Below are positions 31,505-42,330 of a stretch of 64,000 nucleotides of DNA, piece after piece. Origin of the DNA: Pararge aegeria. Taxonomy: Eukaryota; Arthropoda; Insecta; Lepidoptera; Nymphalidae. The DNA is taken from positions 14,989,001 through 15,053,000 of the forward strand of contig NC_053187.1 in assembly GCF_905163445.1 (NCBI RefSeq), written 5' to 3'. Every line of letters begins with the position of its first letter. Positions within the stretch are counted from its first letter, which is position 1. The notes beneath the pieces were generated by a model. It was not told the DNA's origin and ran no database searches. It worked only from the letters and a program-made list of their open reading frames with translations. The translations under genes were made by a program, and so were the position numbers.

Positions 31505-31806
31505 CGACCTCCCTGGCGCAACGGGGAGCGCAGTGTATTTAAATAGGAGGCCCCGCGTTCGATTCCCAGCAGGGGCATTTCGGGAATTTATATTTTCTGA
31601 ATATTCTCTGGTTTGGTGGAAGGCTTCGGCTATGACTAGTAGACCCCACCGACAATTGGTGGCAATTTAATATTCCGGCGCGATGTCGCGTAGAAACTTA
31701 TTAGGGATATGACTACCATACTCCTTAACAGGTTAGCCTGCTACCATCTTAGATTGCATCATCATTGCATCGTCCAGAGCTAACTTGTAGTAGAATAAAA
31801 AAAAAA
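31505..31806 (+). mobile_element. SINE-C, full length
   Basis: Best-preserved copy: GACCTCCCTGGCGCAACGGG (A-box), GCGTTCGATTCCCAGCAGGG (B-box), GGAAGGCTTCGGCTATGACT, GCGCGATGTCGCGTAGAAAC, TTAGATTGCATCATCA, poly(A). The pol III-type head and LINE-J-like tail frame a 300-bp element. Frames on both strands at 31378-31670 are not genes. Confidence 0.9.
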
Positions 31807-31904
31807 CATACATATTTTAAAAAAATTAAGTAAACTCTTACTCATACTATGAAATAACAGTACCTGTTGCTTTCCTTGCCTGTACTATTCACCGGGACTG
31901 TATA

Positions 31905-31960
31905 TCTACTAATATTCTAAATGCGAAAGCGTAGAAGTCTAAAGAGGTTATAAGAAAAAA
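31905..31960 (+). mobile_element. Helitron-like 5' tip
   Basis: TCTACTAATATTCTAAATGC then GAAAGCGTAGAAGTC matches the usual TCTATACTAATATTATAAA-type start. No 3' end follows. Confidence 0.45.
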
Positions 31961-32064
31961 AACATCAAAAAATAATCGTCATAATCAGTGTATCATTGGC
32001 GGAGTAATCACGTAAAAATTATACAAAGTCGTTTGACTTACGCTGTAACTTATTCTTGTTTTTT

Positions 32065-32400
32065 CTATAAATTGAGGGTTCGTTCAGTTCTGAATATGCC
32101 ATCCTCCTCGAAGATACATAAAAGATCTTTCCTACTTCCTACGCTTAATGGCCACTTTATAAATGTCATAAAGTTTTCTGGCTTTCTTAGCTGTAAAAGA
32201 TGAACATTGTTACAGACACCCAATTCCCACAAATCGAGATTGAAGTGAACCCTGCACGAGAGTCTTTCTAATTCGTTTCGGACACATTCCACTAAAATGT
32301 GATAAACATCCTCGATAACATTGCACTGTGAGCACTTAGGTGAATCAGATTTTCCCACTAGGTGTGCGAATCTATTCGCCCGGAGCGAAGTCTTAATGCA
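32065..32400 (-). pseudogene. non-LTR retrotransposon ORF, C-terminal CCHC-like motif
   Basis: The minus strand is open from about 32400 to the stop at 32065 and reads TSLRANRFAHLVGKSDSPKC, then SQCNVIEDVYHILVEC. The C-X2-C-X7-H-X4-C pattern with ED..H is typical of the C-terminal domain in jockey/R1-type LINE proteins. About 110 residues, no reverse transcriptase upstream, so a 5'-truncated relic. Confidence 0.75.
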
Positions 32401-32554
32401 GATACATTATCACCTCAACTCATTTAAGCTTTATTTTATTTCACGGGACAGTGCATTTTTCCGGGATGAAAAAGTAGCCTATAAATAAATGAACGCACTT
32501 CTGCTATACCCCCATAAAGTACAGAAAACACAAACAGAAACACACAACACAATA

Positions 32555-32635
32555 CAATACAATTTTTGGGCTTTATCGCTACATAGCGATCTCTTTCACT
32601 CATCTAATGGCATAAAAGAAACAGGTACAGAAAAT
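32555..32635 (-). mobile_element. LINE-T 3' end
   Basis: AATACAATACAATTTTTGGG tail and CTTTATCGCTACATAGCGAT stem, reverse of the 44820 copy. Confidence 0.6.
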
Positions 32636-32639
32636 GTAG

Positions 32640-34095
32640 GTGCATATAGCAATATAGTATAATAGATATATCCATAAAAATATAGATGCATCAATTACAA
32701 AAAAATAAATACGACATTACCAATATGTTATTTACTTAATTAAAAAATAATAATTAAAGTTTAGTTAATTCTCATTACCTATGCCACTCTTCGGCCCGCA
32801 TACTATATTTATGCAATAAATAGCTTCAATCCGTTGATCTGGTGCTAAAAATTTGCACTTACACATACACACAGACACACACACTTACTCTCACACCTTA
32901 CTCTCACACACACTCTCACGCACACATTTTTGTTTAATTTATAAAGACTATAGCCAATTTAACTGTTAAGTTCCTTGGTACCTTGTTCTCAACGTTATGT
33001 TTTTCTTACGTAATTATCAGATAGGCACCATAACTGGCGATTGCTTAATTGAGATAAAAATGTGAATCATACAAAACAAGAACATTAGAACTGCTTTCTT
33101 TCCTGTTCTTTTACTGAACTAGTTTGTACGTACAACCATGGTGTCCACAGACAACTTCACTTTTACCTCATAACTACGTATTTTTTAGTTCGGTGAACTT
33201 TATGAAAACGAAACGCAGCGAAATGATCCTTTTGACCCTCATTTGACAACGACTAAGGAGTACCAAGTTGTAATCAATATCGACTATTATTGACTTGTTT
33301 TTATGCAAATTCTTTTCATGCTCAACCTCGACACTAGGGTGGATAACAGAAATGAAAAATTTAAAAAACCTTGAAATTGTTTAGGTTTTCAATGAATCAG
33401 TGTATTCATTGAAAATGCCACTTAAAATTACTTTCGATCGTTCTTTATGTGGTACGAGTAAGTACAAAGATAATCGGATCAAATATGAATTAAAAAAAAT
33501 ACATTGATTATCCATTCAAGTTATTCTTTGGCACTGTCTTTCTCATAGGAGAGAATCATAAACTTAGCTGTCCACGCTTGAAGTAATAATAACTGAGCGT
33601 AGACTTAACGTCCTCTTCGATACAAGGGTACACCGCTTTTAGCACCAATTTCCTAACTTCGGTCTGATACTAACTTGACAATAAATTCAATACCCAAGAT
33701 ATGTTTGCCCGAAACTGGACAGCACCCATGCAGTTTTTTCAAGTTTACCAACATAAAATAAATACCAAAGTGAAAGTATAAAACCTTCGACGAACAATAA
33801 TGTATTATCGCAATGTCATCGTTGGTAAACGTTTTTATCGTCAATGTTTACTTTTTTTTGGGTTATAGGGATATGAATTCGGTTTAGCGCCGGGTGGTAC
33901 GACCACATAAAGCCTCGAAGTCTATGGTGGTGATAGAATTGTGAAACTTTATTTTCAATTTAAACACTATTCAATTTACTTATTAAGTCAAAAAAAGAAG
34001 AAAGCCTAGAATCAATGGTTATTTTGTGCTGTCTTTTACTAAAAGATGACCTGCTATTATTGCCTTCTAAATGCAGTTAAATAAAAAAAACCTTA
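32640..34095. other. 1.4 kb with no gene seen
   Basis: (CA)-rich patch at 32865-32925. A 12-bp perfect inverted repeat lies at 33386-33415. The minus-strand frame at 33653-33844 has no domain. Confidence 0.45.
33386..33415. repeat. perfect inverted repeat, 12-bp arms
   Basis: TTTTCAATGAAT, CAGTGT, ATTCATTGAAAA. Confidence 0.93.
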
Positions 34096-34099
34096 AATC

Positions 34100-34200
34100 A
34101 TTATCATCAATAGGCTATACAGCCCACTGCTGGGCTTAAGGTCTCTCCCAACGGCAGGGTTTGCCCTTAATCACCACGCTGGCAGACGTGTTGGTGATCG
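34100..34200 (-). mobile_element. SINE-B-like fragment
   Basis: GGCTATACAGCCCACTGCTG, AAGGTCTCTCCCAACGGCAG, CACCACGCTGGCAGACGTG; more distant from other copies. Confidence 0.5.
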
Positions 34201-34204
34201 CAGT

Positions 34205-34410
34205 AATAAATAAATATACTAGGACAATACACACATCGCCATCGAGCCCCAAAGCGTAGCTAGTATTATGAGTACTAAGAAGACTGTTTAATATATCTAT
34301 TTTTTATGAATAATATAGATCAATACTTACAATAAATAAATAGATAAAAACCCAGATACTGAAAAACATTCATGTTCATCACACAAACATTTTCCAGTTG
34401 TGGAAATATA
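34205..34410 (-). mobile_element. SINE-A, 5'-truncated
   Basis: Body and tail present; ends just inside the B-box arm (TTTTCCAGTTGTGGAAATAT). No A-box. Confidence 0.85.
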
Positions 34411-34439
34411 AGTAATATTGAAATTTGTCCAAGTGCACC

Positions 34440-34562
34440 TAAAACACTTACCAAATTATAAAAATGACAAAATAGGCACACACACACATACACGTACACG
34501 TGAAATTTATAACACCACGCCGTTTTTGCGTCGGGAATAAAAAATAAAAAACTTTTAAGTCC
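34440..34562 (-). repeat. dispersed module, inverted copy 3
   Basis: GGCACACACACACATACACG, CACGCCGTTTTTGCGTCGGG and AATAAAAAATAAAAA are the reverse complement of the GACGCAAAAACGAC..GTGTATGTGTGTG core at 27025. Confidence 0.7.
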
Positions 34563-34814
34563 TCGCTTTCCCCATCCAATTAGGAAAACGTTAACGTCAG
34601 AATAACTTGAGAGTAAGTTTTTGAGTATACAAAACTCCATTTGTGATTAAGTAATCAACGCCGACTCCAAGCTGCCGTTAATTGCTTAATCAATTAATGT
34701 GAGCTATCTTAAAGGTCATCTTATTGATACAGGTAACGTTCACACTCAAGAGTTTTTCTTTCAGATCGGTGAACGACGATTTCTGAAAGGTGTGTGGGAC
34801 TAAATGACAAGCCA

Positions 34815-34912
34815 TCTTCATCATCTCATGACTGGGCTACTACAGGACATGGGCCGTCTGTCACGATGAGAAGAGCCATAGTCCACCATGCTGGCAAAAC
34901 CGGCTTGCCTGA
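34815..34912 (-). mobile_element. SINE-B 3' fragment
   Basis: TGACTGGGCTACTACAGGAC, GAAGAGCCATAGTCCACCAT. Confidence 0.6.
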
Positions 34913-35076
34913 GGATTGATCATTTTCTGAAAAATGTGTATAGTCTACCAATTCACATTTTATCAGCTTGGTGGACTTTGTCAGTGTAAGAAGAGAACCG
35001 CGCCCGTTAATGAGTCGACAAAGATGATGAAAAACCACATACAGAAACGTCTTACTAGAATAACTAAATAAACAAT

Positions 35077-35108
35077 AACGGTTTCTTCTAACTCTAGAAG
35101 AAACCGTT
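35077..35108. repeat. perfect inverted repeat, 13-bp arms
   Basis: AACGGTTTCTTCT, AACTCT, AGAAGAAACCGTT. Confidence 0.95.
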
Positions 35109-35159
35109 TTATGTGATCTGGCTACATTATGTGACCTTATTACTAAAAGCGGTTTGGGT

Positions 35160-35582
35160 GATGGAGAGTGCTATGTTCGGAGTATCTGTACGCAATCAAA
35201 TAAGAAATGATGAGATTTGTATAGAAGGTTGATAGACACCTGACAAGGTGGACACCCATAAAATGAGTTTTTCAGGGACCCGCTGAAAGAAAGTGGCATA
35301 ACACTGTGTAATTAGACCCGCCTTATTATTTAAATCCTATGTATACCGAGCAGTGGCGTGTTAAGAGGGTATGAACGGGGTATGCAAAAAACTGCAGTAA
35401 GAGTTGTAAAAAATTAAGTATTTATTACTCGTACTTGAGGTTTTCTTCACTTTATATCATCTGCATACCCTGTGCATACCCTCTATGCACGCCACTGCTA
35501 CCGAGGTATGTATTTGGAACTCCCTACAAAATACCTATGTTCAGCAGTGGACTTCCATTGGTTGATAAGATGATGACGATGA
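35160..35582 (+). pseudogene. RTE-like LINE 3' end interrupted by a MITE
   Basis: ATGGAGAGTGCTATGTTCGG and AAGAAATGATGAGATTTGTA (RNDEI region), then after the MITE GGAACTCCCTACAAAATACC, TATGTTCAGCAGTGGACTTC and a GATGATGACGATGA tail. A large internal part is missing. Confidence 0.75.
35351..35497. mobile_element. hAT-like MITE nested in RTE relic
   Basis: 147 bp, CAGTGGCGTGTTAAGAGGGT to TCTATGCACGCCACTG. Flanks ATACCGAG (35343-35350) and CTACCGAG (35498-35505) match at 7 of 8 bases. The inverted termini have decayed more on the left (GTATGAACGGGGTATGC). Confidence 0.88.
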
Positions 35583-35680
35583 GCCCAAGATTATCCCAGA
35601 CGCCATAATTTGCATGCATATGAAAACGTTCTCTTAAGAAAGAAAAAGAGTAAAATGCCTCGTTTCTCATTGTTAAATTA

Positions 35681-35886
35681 TCCTTAAAATATTATAAATG
35701 CGATAGTATGTTTGTTTGTTCGTTCGTTTGTTTGTCCTTCCTTAACTAAGTAGCCAATGAACTAAATTTTTGGCATAGAGTTAGCTCAAAGGACGGAGAG
35801 TAAAATGGGCTATTTTTATTGCAGGAAAAGAAGCGGTTTCCACGGGATTTGTAAAAAACCGTAATAAACGCGGGCAACAGCTGGCA
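35681..35886 (+). mobile_element. Helitron-like non-autonomous element
   Basis: TCCTTAAAATATTATAAATG start, (GTTT)n patch, GTTAGCTCAAAGGACGGAGA, AACCGTAATAAACGCGGGCA and CAGCTGGC end (CTAGT altered). No coding. Confidence 0.55.
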
Positions 35887-36059
35887 ATCGAATAGTCTGA
35901 AAAAGGTCCTTTATAGACACTTTAGCCTACTCCAGAAATACACACAGGTAGATGAAACTTTATTATATCATGTTTACGAACGCCTACGCATTCCTAAAGC
36001 TATTTCCATATATTTCTATGAGTCTATTTTGAGTATTTTTAATACATACGTATTTTATA

Positions 36060-36245
36060 TGTTTCGTTAACCTTGTGGAATGTTCGATTACGGTTCCAGA
36101 GGTTCTGAGTTCGATTTCCGGGTCTTTGCAGGAATTGTTTTCTTCTCCAGAAAGTCTCCAGCCTAGAAGAAGTCTCCAGAAATTGGTATTGTCCAGTGTG
36201 AGTGGTTTTGAAAAGCATCTTAAGCCGTCGGTGATAATTATTATA
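36060..36245 (+). mobile_element. SINE-E-like copy
   Basis: CTGAGTTCGATTTCCGGGTC gives a B-box; GAATTGTTTTCTTCTCCAGA and GAAAAGCATCTTAAGCCGTC follow. The head is eroded. Frames on both strands (35984-36389) arise from it. Confidence 0.55.
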
Positions 36246-36349
36246 GGTAAACACGTAAGCAAGCAGCGTAAAGGGTAAAGACCTTCCCTCTTTCATGACA
36301 GATGAAGGCCTGTGACCTTCGTGCGTGTTTATGATAATTAGCCATATTT

Positions 36350-36577
36350 GACGAATCTCTTGGTGCAGTGATAAGCACTGGGGTTTCACGAGTGGAGGTC
36401 CCGGATTCGATTCCCGACTTAGGCAATTTGGAAATTTATAATTTCTGTTTTTTTTGTCTAGTCTGGTTGGGGGCTTTTGACGCAGGTAGTAACCGCTCTA
36501 CCGAGAAAGCAAGGGATTTAGTTATAGCCGATAGCCGGGCATGGTATGCCCAGCATTGGGACGTCAATAGGCTGAAG
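36350..36577 (+). mobile_element. SINE-D with RTE-like 3' end
   Basis: TCTTGGTGCAGTGATAAGCA (A-box), GGATTCGATTCCCGACTTAG (B-box), GGTTGGGGGCTTTTGACGCA, then TGCCCAGCATTGGGACGTCA and ATAGGCTGAA, which resembles the RTE 3' terminus. Followed by (GT)n at 36578-36598. Confidence 0.65.
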
Positions 36578-36598
36578 GTGTGTGTGTGTGTGTGTGTC

Positions 36599-37865
36599 TA
36601 GTTTTGTTACCGGACCTTCAACTCCTCCTTCTAGCTTGCCTGATGTTTAACTAAATATTTTGGTGTGCTTTGGGATGATATACCTAATTGCATCCATTGT
36701 GGAAACCCTTTTGTCCCTAAATACTATTTATAGTCGGAAGCTAATTTTAGCGAGACCACGCACTTCCCCAGCTGACCTATTTCAAAAGGGGAAATGGAAT
36801 ACCAATGTCATTGACAGTCAAATTTCGAATGTCAAATAAACGTCATTTGTTATCAACTACAATTAAAGCAAAACTTTATTATTCATAATTCTTAGAACCA
36901 AACCCAATAATAGTCATGATGGCTCACCAAGAAACTATAATAAAGTATTTATCTAATGATATATGATTTATATATTTTGAAAAACGCATATATATTTATT
37001 CGAAGTGAGATCGGTATTTATTTACAATAAACAAAAGTGCAAAATCTAGCTTTCCGCCATGACAGGTGAAACGCAGAATTCCAAATTATGACGTCATTTC
37101 TATATATACATAAGTGGTATACACTTAAACTTCGAAAATCACTGCGTATTTCAAGCGTTTTGTGATTTCAAACTACATTTTTTTTGTTATCTATACTAAA
37201 ATCAATGTATATCGTTTTGTTGTACATTTAGCAATAACAAACAAAGACTTCCTAAAGCTCTAATTTGTCAATGACGTCACACCCGGCGAGCACTTTCGCT
37301 GGAAATTATTTTTTTACATATAGTTTGCAATATTTAAGATTTTTTGCGGCGATGGACTCTGCAACGGTATCAGCCCCACTCATGTTTTTAATTGTATTGA
37401 TTTATAGCTAGCCGAGTAAGAAAACAAACAAAATTTCATTGGATAATAAATATTTGGGTTCCTTCGATAGTGTTATTTTATTGTCGCGGATCGCAATGTT
37501 TACACATTCCGACGTTTTTTCAATAAAGTATATCGTTTTGTTGTACCAAACCTTACAAGCAAAAGTTCGGAAAGTAATTCGTGGTTATGTAAAATGTATG
37601 TAGTAAATACATTTTTATACGATTTTAGCTATTCGATCTGCAAATTATAATAACATTTGATGTACAAAGCTAAGTGTGAAAGGACGTAATGAAATGTAAC
37701 TATATAATTTAATTAATTAATTAATTATAAAAGGAAACTGCTGCGAAATATTGCTCGTAGTTTTGGTTTTAAGTTGACACCTAATTAGTATATTTTATGT
37801 CATTGTTGTATGTATGCGTTTCTTGGATTGCAATAAAGATAACTTTCTTTCTTATTACCTTATAG
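36599..37865. other. no gene; possible unclassified repeat
   Basis: AT-rich. The phrase TATATCGTTTTGTTGTAC occurs twice (37208, 37528). GACGTCACACCCGGCGAGCA (37272) is a GC-rich island. TTAATTAATTAATTA lies at 37711. Transposon origin suspected but not shown. Confidence 0.35.
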
Positions 37866-37880
37866 CGAGTTTGTCGGCAT

Positions 37881-38113
37881 ACGACCTCCCAAGCGCAGCG
37901 GTTCTGAATTTTCACTGGTATGGTTTAGTGGGAGGCTTCGGGCGTGGCTATTTACCACCCTACCGACAGACACGCTAAGCCATTAAGCGTTCCGGTGCGA
38001 TGCGATATAAGAACCATATCCGTAACAGTTTAGCCCGTTACCGTCTTAGACTGCGTCATCACTAATCAGCAGGTGAGATTGCAGTCTAGGGCTAACTTAT
38101 ACTGGAAAAAAAA
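37881..38113 (+). mobile_element. SINE-C with internal deletion near the B-box
   Basis: CGACCTCCCAAGCGCAGCGG head joins directly to GTTCTGAATTTTCACTGG; then GGGAGGCTTCGGGCGTGGCT, CCGTCTTAGACTGCGTCATC, AGGTGAGATTGCAGTC, poly(A). Confidence 0.8.
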
Positions 38114-38119
38114 CACAAC

Positions 38120-38360
38120 ACATAATGGAAAATATATTTCTGGAGGCTTCAAAAGAGGCTTTAATTGATCAATTTGAATAAAAAGTTTTAAATTTTACAG
38201 TATATTAAGACTACTAAAATACCTTTGAGGAACTGTCTAAGCATATTTATTATTTATGCGATAAACGAAATCATCTTGATATATGAAAGTGAATCCGTAA
38301 GATTATTTCATTCCGTAAGATTATTTCTCTGCCGGGGATCGAAACCGAGACCTCCCAATT
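38120..38360. other. spacer
   Basis: ATTCCGTAAGATTATTTC-type duplication near 38300; GATCGAAACCGAGACCTCCC (38338) resembles a minus-strand B-box of another SINE fragment. Confidence 0.35.
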
Positions 38361-38361
38361 G

Positions 38362-38600
38362 CGACCGATTGGCGCAGTAGGCAGCGCCCTTGCTTTCTGA
38401 GTCAAAGGCCGTGGGTTCGATTCCCACAACTTTAAAATGTTGGCGTGATAACATAAATGTTTTTCAATGTCTTCGTGTTGGATGTGTATTATTCACAAAA
38501 TTATTCATCAGTCCTCTTCGTATCCATAACACAAGCTCCGCTTACTTTAGGGCTAGATGGCGATGTGTGTATTGTCGTAGTATAATTATTTATTTAATTA
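38362..38600 (+). mobile_element. SINE-A, full length
   Basis: CGACCGATTGGCGCAGTAGG, GTGGGTTCGATTCCCACAAC, GGGCTAGATGGCGATGTG, (TTTA)n. A small deletion lies in the CTGGGTGTTTAT part. Confidence 0.9.
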
Positions 38601-38797
38601 AAATCACAGCGATCACCGCTGCACTTGGGAGGACCTTTTCAAACAAACTCACTATAATGTAATACGAAAGAAAGAAACTATACTTAATTGGACACCAAGA
38701 AATACGTACCTACAACAACGACATAAAACCACACACATAATAATTAGATACAAAAATGAACTTATGAAATGAGTTGACATGATACTTCGTAAGAGGT

Positions 38798-39030
38798 GAT
38801 ATAGGTAAGGCTTCGACCTCCCGTTCGGTTGGGCCGAGTTTGATCTCCGATACTCGCCTCTAACTTATCAGAGTTATGTGCGTTTTTGATTTATGCAATT
38901 ATATAACTTAACCTGTTCTCCATAATGCTCTAGTGTGAAGTAAATCAGCACTTGGCCAGCGTGGTGGACTACGCCTTAATCCCTTTTCTTTCTGATGGGC
39001 GACCCGTGCCCTGTAGTGGGCCTGGTTCCT
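38798..39030 (+). mobile_element. SINE-B, lacks central block
   Basis: GGGCCGAGTTTGATCTCCGA (B-box changed), GAGTTATGTGCGTTTTTGA, CTGTTCTCCATAATGCTC, GACCCGTGCCCTGTAGTGGG. Confidence 0.8.
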
Positions 39031-39340
39031 ACTTAAAAGCAAGAAAAGTGACTAAAAATACTCAACTCTCGAGAACGGAATACGAGATACGGATTATTCT
39101 TGCAAAACTCCTTTAAATTAACTGCCACTGAACCTTGTTTACTTGATGGCAGAGTTCGTTAAACCCGAATAAAAACAACCGATCTCATTTACTTTGACTA
39201 GATTCCAGAGAAGCGAGCGTGTTGAAAGTAGAGACTTGGATAATCCGGTCTATGTCGGTATGTCTGAGTAATCGCTCAGTCTAATCTCGAGGAAATCTCG
39301 CGGCCAAAAGTCACTCTGGACACTAAAATTAGGGCTGTCA
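39031..39340. other. no gene seen
   Basis: Less AT-rich at 39230-39330, but no frame or repeat recognised. Confidence 0.4.
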
Positions 39341-39344
39341 CATG

Positions 39345-39446
39345 CGGCGGCGTGCACTTCATAAATGCACAAGAGCACTGCCTAGCCTAAATATGCCATC
39401 ATCCTGCTTGATGCCTGTCGTATTGAATATTCTATGCACGCCAATG
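39345..39446. mobile_element. hAT-like MITE, decayed
   Basis: CGGCGGCGTGCACTTCATAA and AAATGCACAAGAGCACTGCC parallel the 14085 element; right end TCTATGCACGCCAATG. The outermost left bases are lost and no duplication is visible. Confidence 0.65.
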
Positions 39447-39714
39447 TAGGCAGAGCGTCTATGGCTTCACCCACTAATCCAAAAGTACTACTAAAAAATA
39501 CTTTTTGCGTAGTTGTGAAGTATGTACTACTTGCGTGCCTCGTTTGTCAATATTTTTACAAAGGGACATCTGTCGCAAAAAAAAACTACAATCCTTTCTC
39601 GTTTTATAATATTAGACTTTTTTGTTTGTATTTTCAAAATTCCAATATTGAAAACCTAATCAAACTAAGGTGTTTTTTACTACAGCCAATTTAACAAGAA
39701 AAGGTTTTTTTTTT

Positions 39715-39920
39715 AAATTTCTACTACAAGTTAGATAAACTCTACTTCTTAATACTAAGAAATGATAAAGTCTAAGATAATGTGTTAGGAGTATAGCACG
39801 TATGCTATACCGATATCCCCAACCGGTTTCTGCTCGACATCCTACCCAACGCTAAGCCGCTCGAGGCACGTCTTTTTCAGTATCGAGGTTGTAGCTACCC
39901 ACTGCCGAAGCCTTCAAAGT
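39715..39920 (-). mobile_element. SINE-C, degraded
   Basis: CTACTACAAGTTAGATAAAC, CCCCAACCGGTTTCTGCTCG, CTCGAGGCACGTCTTTTTCA. Head lost. Confidence 0.65.
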
Positions 39921-40385
39921 ACGTAAAAAAGATTTCAAACGAAATTCCTTTTACATAGATCCATCTATTTTATGTATGACTATTGTTTATATATTGTTTA
40001 TATTTGTTGCTCGTCAACAAAACATAATGTTTTGGCCATGATTTAGCATAGCTAATTTGACCCTGAAAACAAAAGGGATGCGATTATAATAATTATATGA
40101 TAATCACACATACACGCCCATTCATATACGTTAATGAGCGTAATTAGTACACCATTCGCTGGCTCGGCATCCTTTTGTGAATACAAATGGGTAAGTGTAC
40201 ACATAATGGTTTTATTTTAAGCAAATATGCGATTATATATTTTATGTAATACTAAATGTATCAGGTCACGCTTCGCTATGACCCAATCAGATACTATTTC
40301 CCGTCCCCGTTGGGACGCAGAATTAAAGATATGATATGAATTCAATTTTACTATTTAATTGTTTCCTGTTATATTATTTGCATGA
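39921..40385. other. no gene seen
   Basis: Includes GTCCCCGTTGGGACGCAGAA at 40306; otherwise AT-rich. Confidence 0.4.
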
Positions 40386-40389
40386 TGCT

Positions 40390-40500
40390 TAAATTTTGCA
40401 CGCCGTGTTTGGAAATATACTGTTACCTAAAACCTTTTAAATATGTAACAGCTTTAAAACGTGTAATTTGCAAATAAAATATTCTATTCTATTCTATACT
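40390..40500 (+). mobile_element. LINE 3' tail related to the 21880 insert
   Basis: TTTTGCACGCCGTGTTTGGA, AATATACTGTTACCTAAA, GCAAATAAAATATTC, (TATTC)n. Confidence 0.6.
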
Positions 40501-40950
40501 CTTTTGGAGGAATTGTGTAGGTGTAAAGTTTTCAGATTGATCCCTTGACAATTATTTACAGTTCCGTACCTGAAGATTCCCCACAGGACTTGGTTCTAGT
40601 CCTCCGCTGACTGTATTTACATCTGTCCTTCCATCTAACCATCTGTCTGTCAGCGGGATGTATCACATGAACCGTAATACCTAAATCACATATAATAAAA
40701 ATAATATGTATTCATAGTGTATTATATACTATTTTCCATTTAAAAAAAGGGCAGAATACTTCTTTTCTTAGTAGACATTTTATATGAACTTTAGTATCTA
40801 CAGTAGTGTTTTACTGATTGTGTTTATTGAGTCAGCCGGTGACCTTTATATTTTTTATAAAGGGACTTACGATATTCTATCTTCATCAGTATTCCTGTTA
40901 TTCAACATATCGCCGTGTATTTTAATTATTTTAGACCTAAAGTGTATAAA
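40501..40950. other. no gene seen
   Basis: The plus-strand frame 40784-41029 joins unrelated AT-rich sequence to a LINE remnant and is not a gene. Confidence 0.45.
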
Positions 40951-40954
40951 AATT

Positions 40955-41346
40955 GTCAGTAGACTTCAAAGCCTTGAACACCGGCGCAAGGATGCTTGTC
41001 TGGCTGTTTTCTACAAGATACATTTCTAAGAGTGTGCTCAGGAGCTATTCGATTTGGTCAAACCATCTCCTTTCTACCATCGAAATCGAGGCACCGAAAG
41101 AATCTGCACCGTTACGTGGTTGAAATACCATCAACACGTACGAAGCGTTTTGCTTCTTCCTTTCTGATCCGCACCGCAAAGGCCTGGAATGCTCTCCCAT
41201 CTTCCGTCTTCCCTGATACCTATAATCTGGGTACCTTAAAATCAAGAGTGAATAGGCATCGCTTCATCTTAGGCTGCATCATCATTTACCATCAGGTGTG
41301 ATTGCAGTCAAGCACTTGTCTATATATTTAAAAAAAAAAAAAAAAA
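40955..41346 (+). pseudogene. LINE-J ORF C-terminus and 3' UTR
   Basis: Starts GTCAGTAGACTTCAAAGCC, encoding SRLQSLEHRRKDACLAVFYK, then a stop and frame shift, then TRTKRFASSFLIRT and AKAWNALPSSVFPDTYN. 3' UTR GCATCATCATTTACCATCAG and poly(A) to 41346. 5'-truncated insertion of a jockey/CR1-like element; coding part broken. Confidence 0.85.
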
Positions 41347-41349
41347 CAT

Positions 41350-41730
41350 TTCTACAACAAACATTTCTGTGAAAGTGCCAACCCTGCTAGTGGCATACAA
41401 GGATTTAGGAATTAGAAAAACCTCCGCGCCGGGCCGTAAGAATTTCTGTTATGCCAAATCCTCAGTCACTACCAAGGGTGTTAAGTTAGGCTTAAAAGTA
41501 ATACCCATTAATTCCGAGCTAACTTCAACTCTGACTTGAAGAGTTTTTCATTGGCTAGGCTTGAGTTTGATTCATTGCAGTTTATAGATAAGGCGTTGGT
41601 AAATAAAGAAAAAGCTTTTAGCGGAGTCCTATGCGAGCGTTTTATCTTTCCGGCGTTACCTAATTAACTTTCTCGTTTAATATGATATGCAAAATACGTA
41701 ATATTTAATATTATACGTATTGATTAATGA
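41350..41730. other. no gene seen
   Basis: CTCCGCGCCGGGCCGTAAGA (41422) is a local GC patch, possibly transposon. Nothing else. Confidence 0.4.
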
Positions 41731-41734
41731 TAGA

Positions 41735-41905
41735 GTATGTAATTCTTCACCATAAGATTAACATGCTCTCCGAGACTAGGAAGAAAACACTGCCAATTAT
41801 TTCTTCTGTCTTTGTTAGGAAAATCCCTTGTCGGGAGATCGAATAAGTACCTCACAATTTTTTGGTCCAACCTGGGAATCGAACCTAAGCCACAGTTAAC
41901 ACACA
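41735..41905 (-). mobile_element. SINE-E, partial
   Basis: Plus-strand ATTAACATGCTCTCCGAGAC matches the body motif, and ACCTGGGAATCGAACCTAAG is the B-box complement. Confidence 0.5.
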
Positions 41906-42014
41906 CTCACCAAGGAGTTTAAAGAAAATTATAATTGACGTACAAATATTAAATTATATTGCATCAAATCTAGGACATTTTGTTATCGATTTTAAAATTA
42001 GCACTGAGCAGTAG

Positions 42015-42330
42015 GGATCCCCCTATTCGTCAATTCCGGCTCTGATGGCTTTAAATTGGCCAATGTTCAATTTCAGCATAATCTTCCTTAATTGACTGAC
42101 ACGGATCGCACTGTCGCAAAAACAAAACTGGATCGGGATAGCCGTTAATATTGCGGGACATGCGGGACCGCGGAACATGCGGGACCGTTCCTTGCTCTTT
42201 TCACTTGTCGACTGAGCTTGGATGCGGGCGCTCGCGTTCGCGCCAATTCTCATCCCGCGAAAAGTTTGAATAACGAACGCATCAATCGAAACAATTTACG
42301 ATGTTTTTCGGGAGTGATGTGACCTAATAT
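42015..42330. other. CpG-rich block
   Basis: GGCGCTCGCGTTCGCGCC, GAACATGCGGGACCGTTC and repeated ATGCGGGACCG stand out in an AT-rich region. The minus strand has a 76-codon frame (42253-42023) starting MRIGANASARIQAQ, without a domain I know. It could be a promoter/first exon or a GC-rich dispersed repeat; I lean to a repeat. Confidence 0.4.

Noticed and set aside
36039..36389. 116-codon minus-strand frame
   Set aside because: Antisense of a SINE-E-like copy; no domain.
42023..42253. real gene starting MRIGANASARIQAQ
   Set aside because: Short, arginine/serine-rich because of CpG-rich DNA, no domain; kept only as a CpG-rich block of unknown role.
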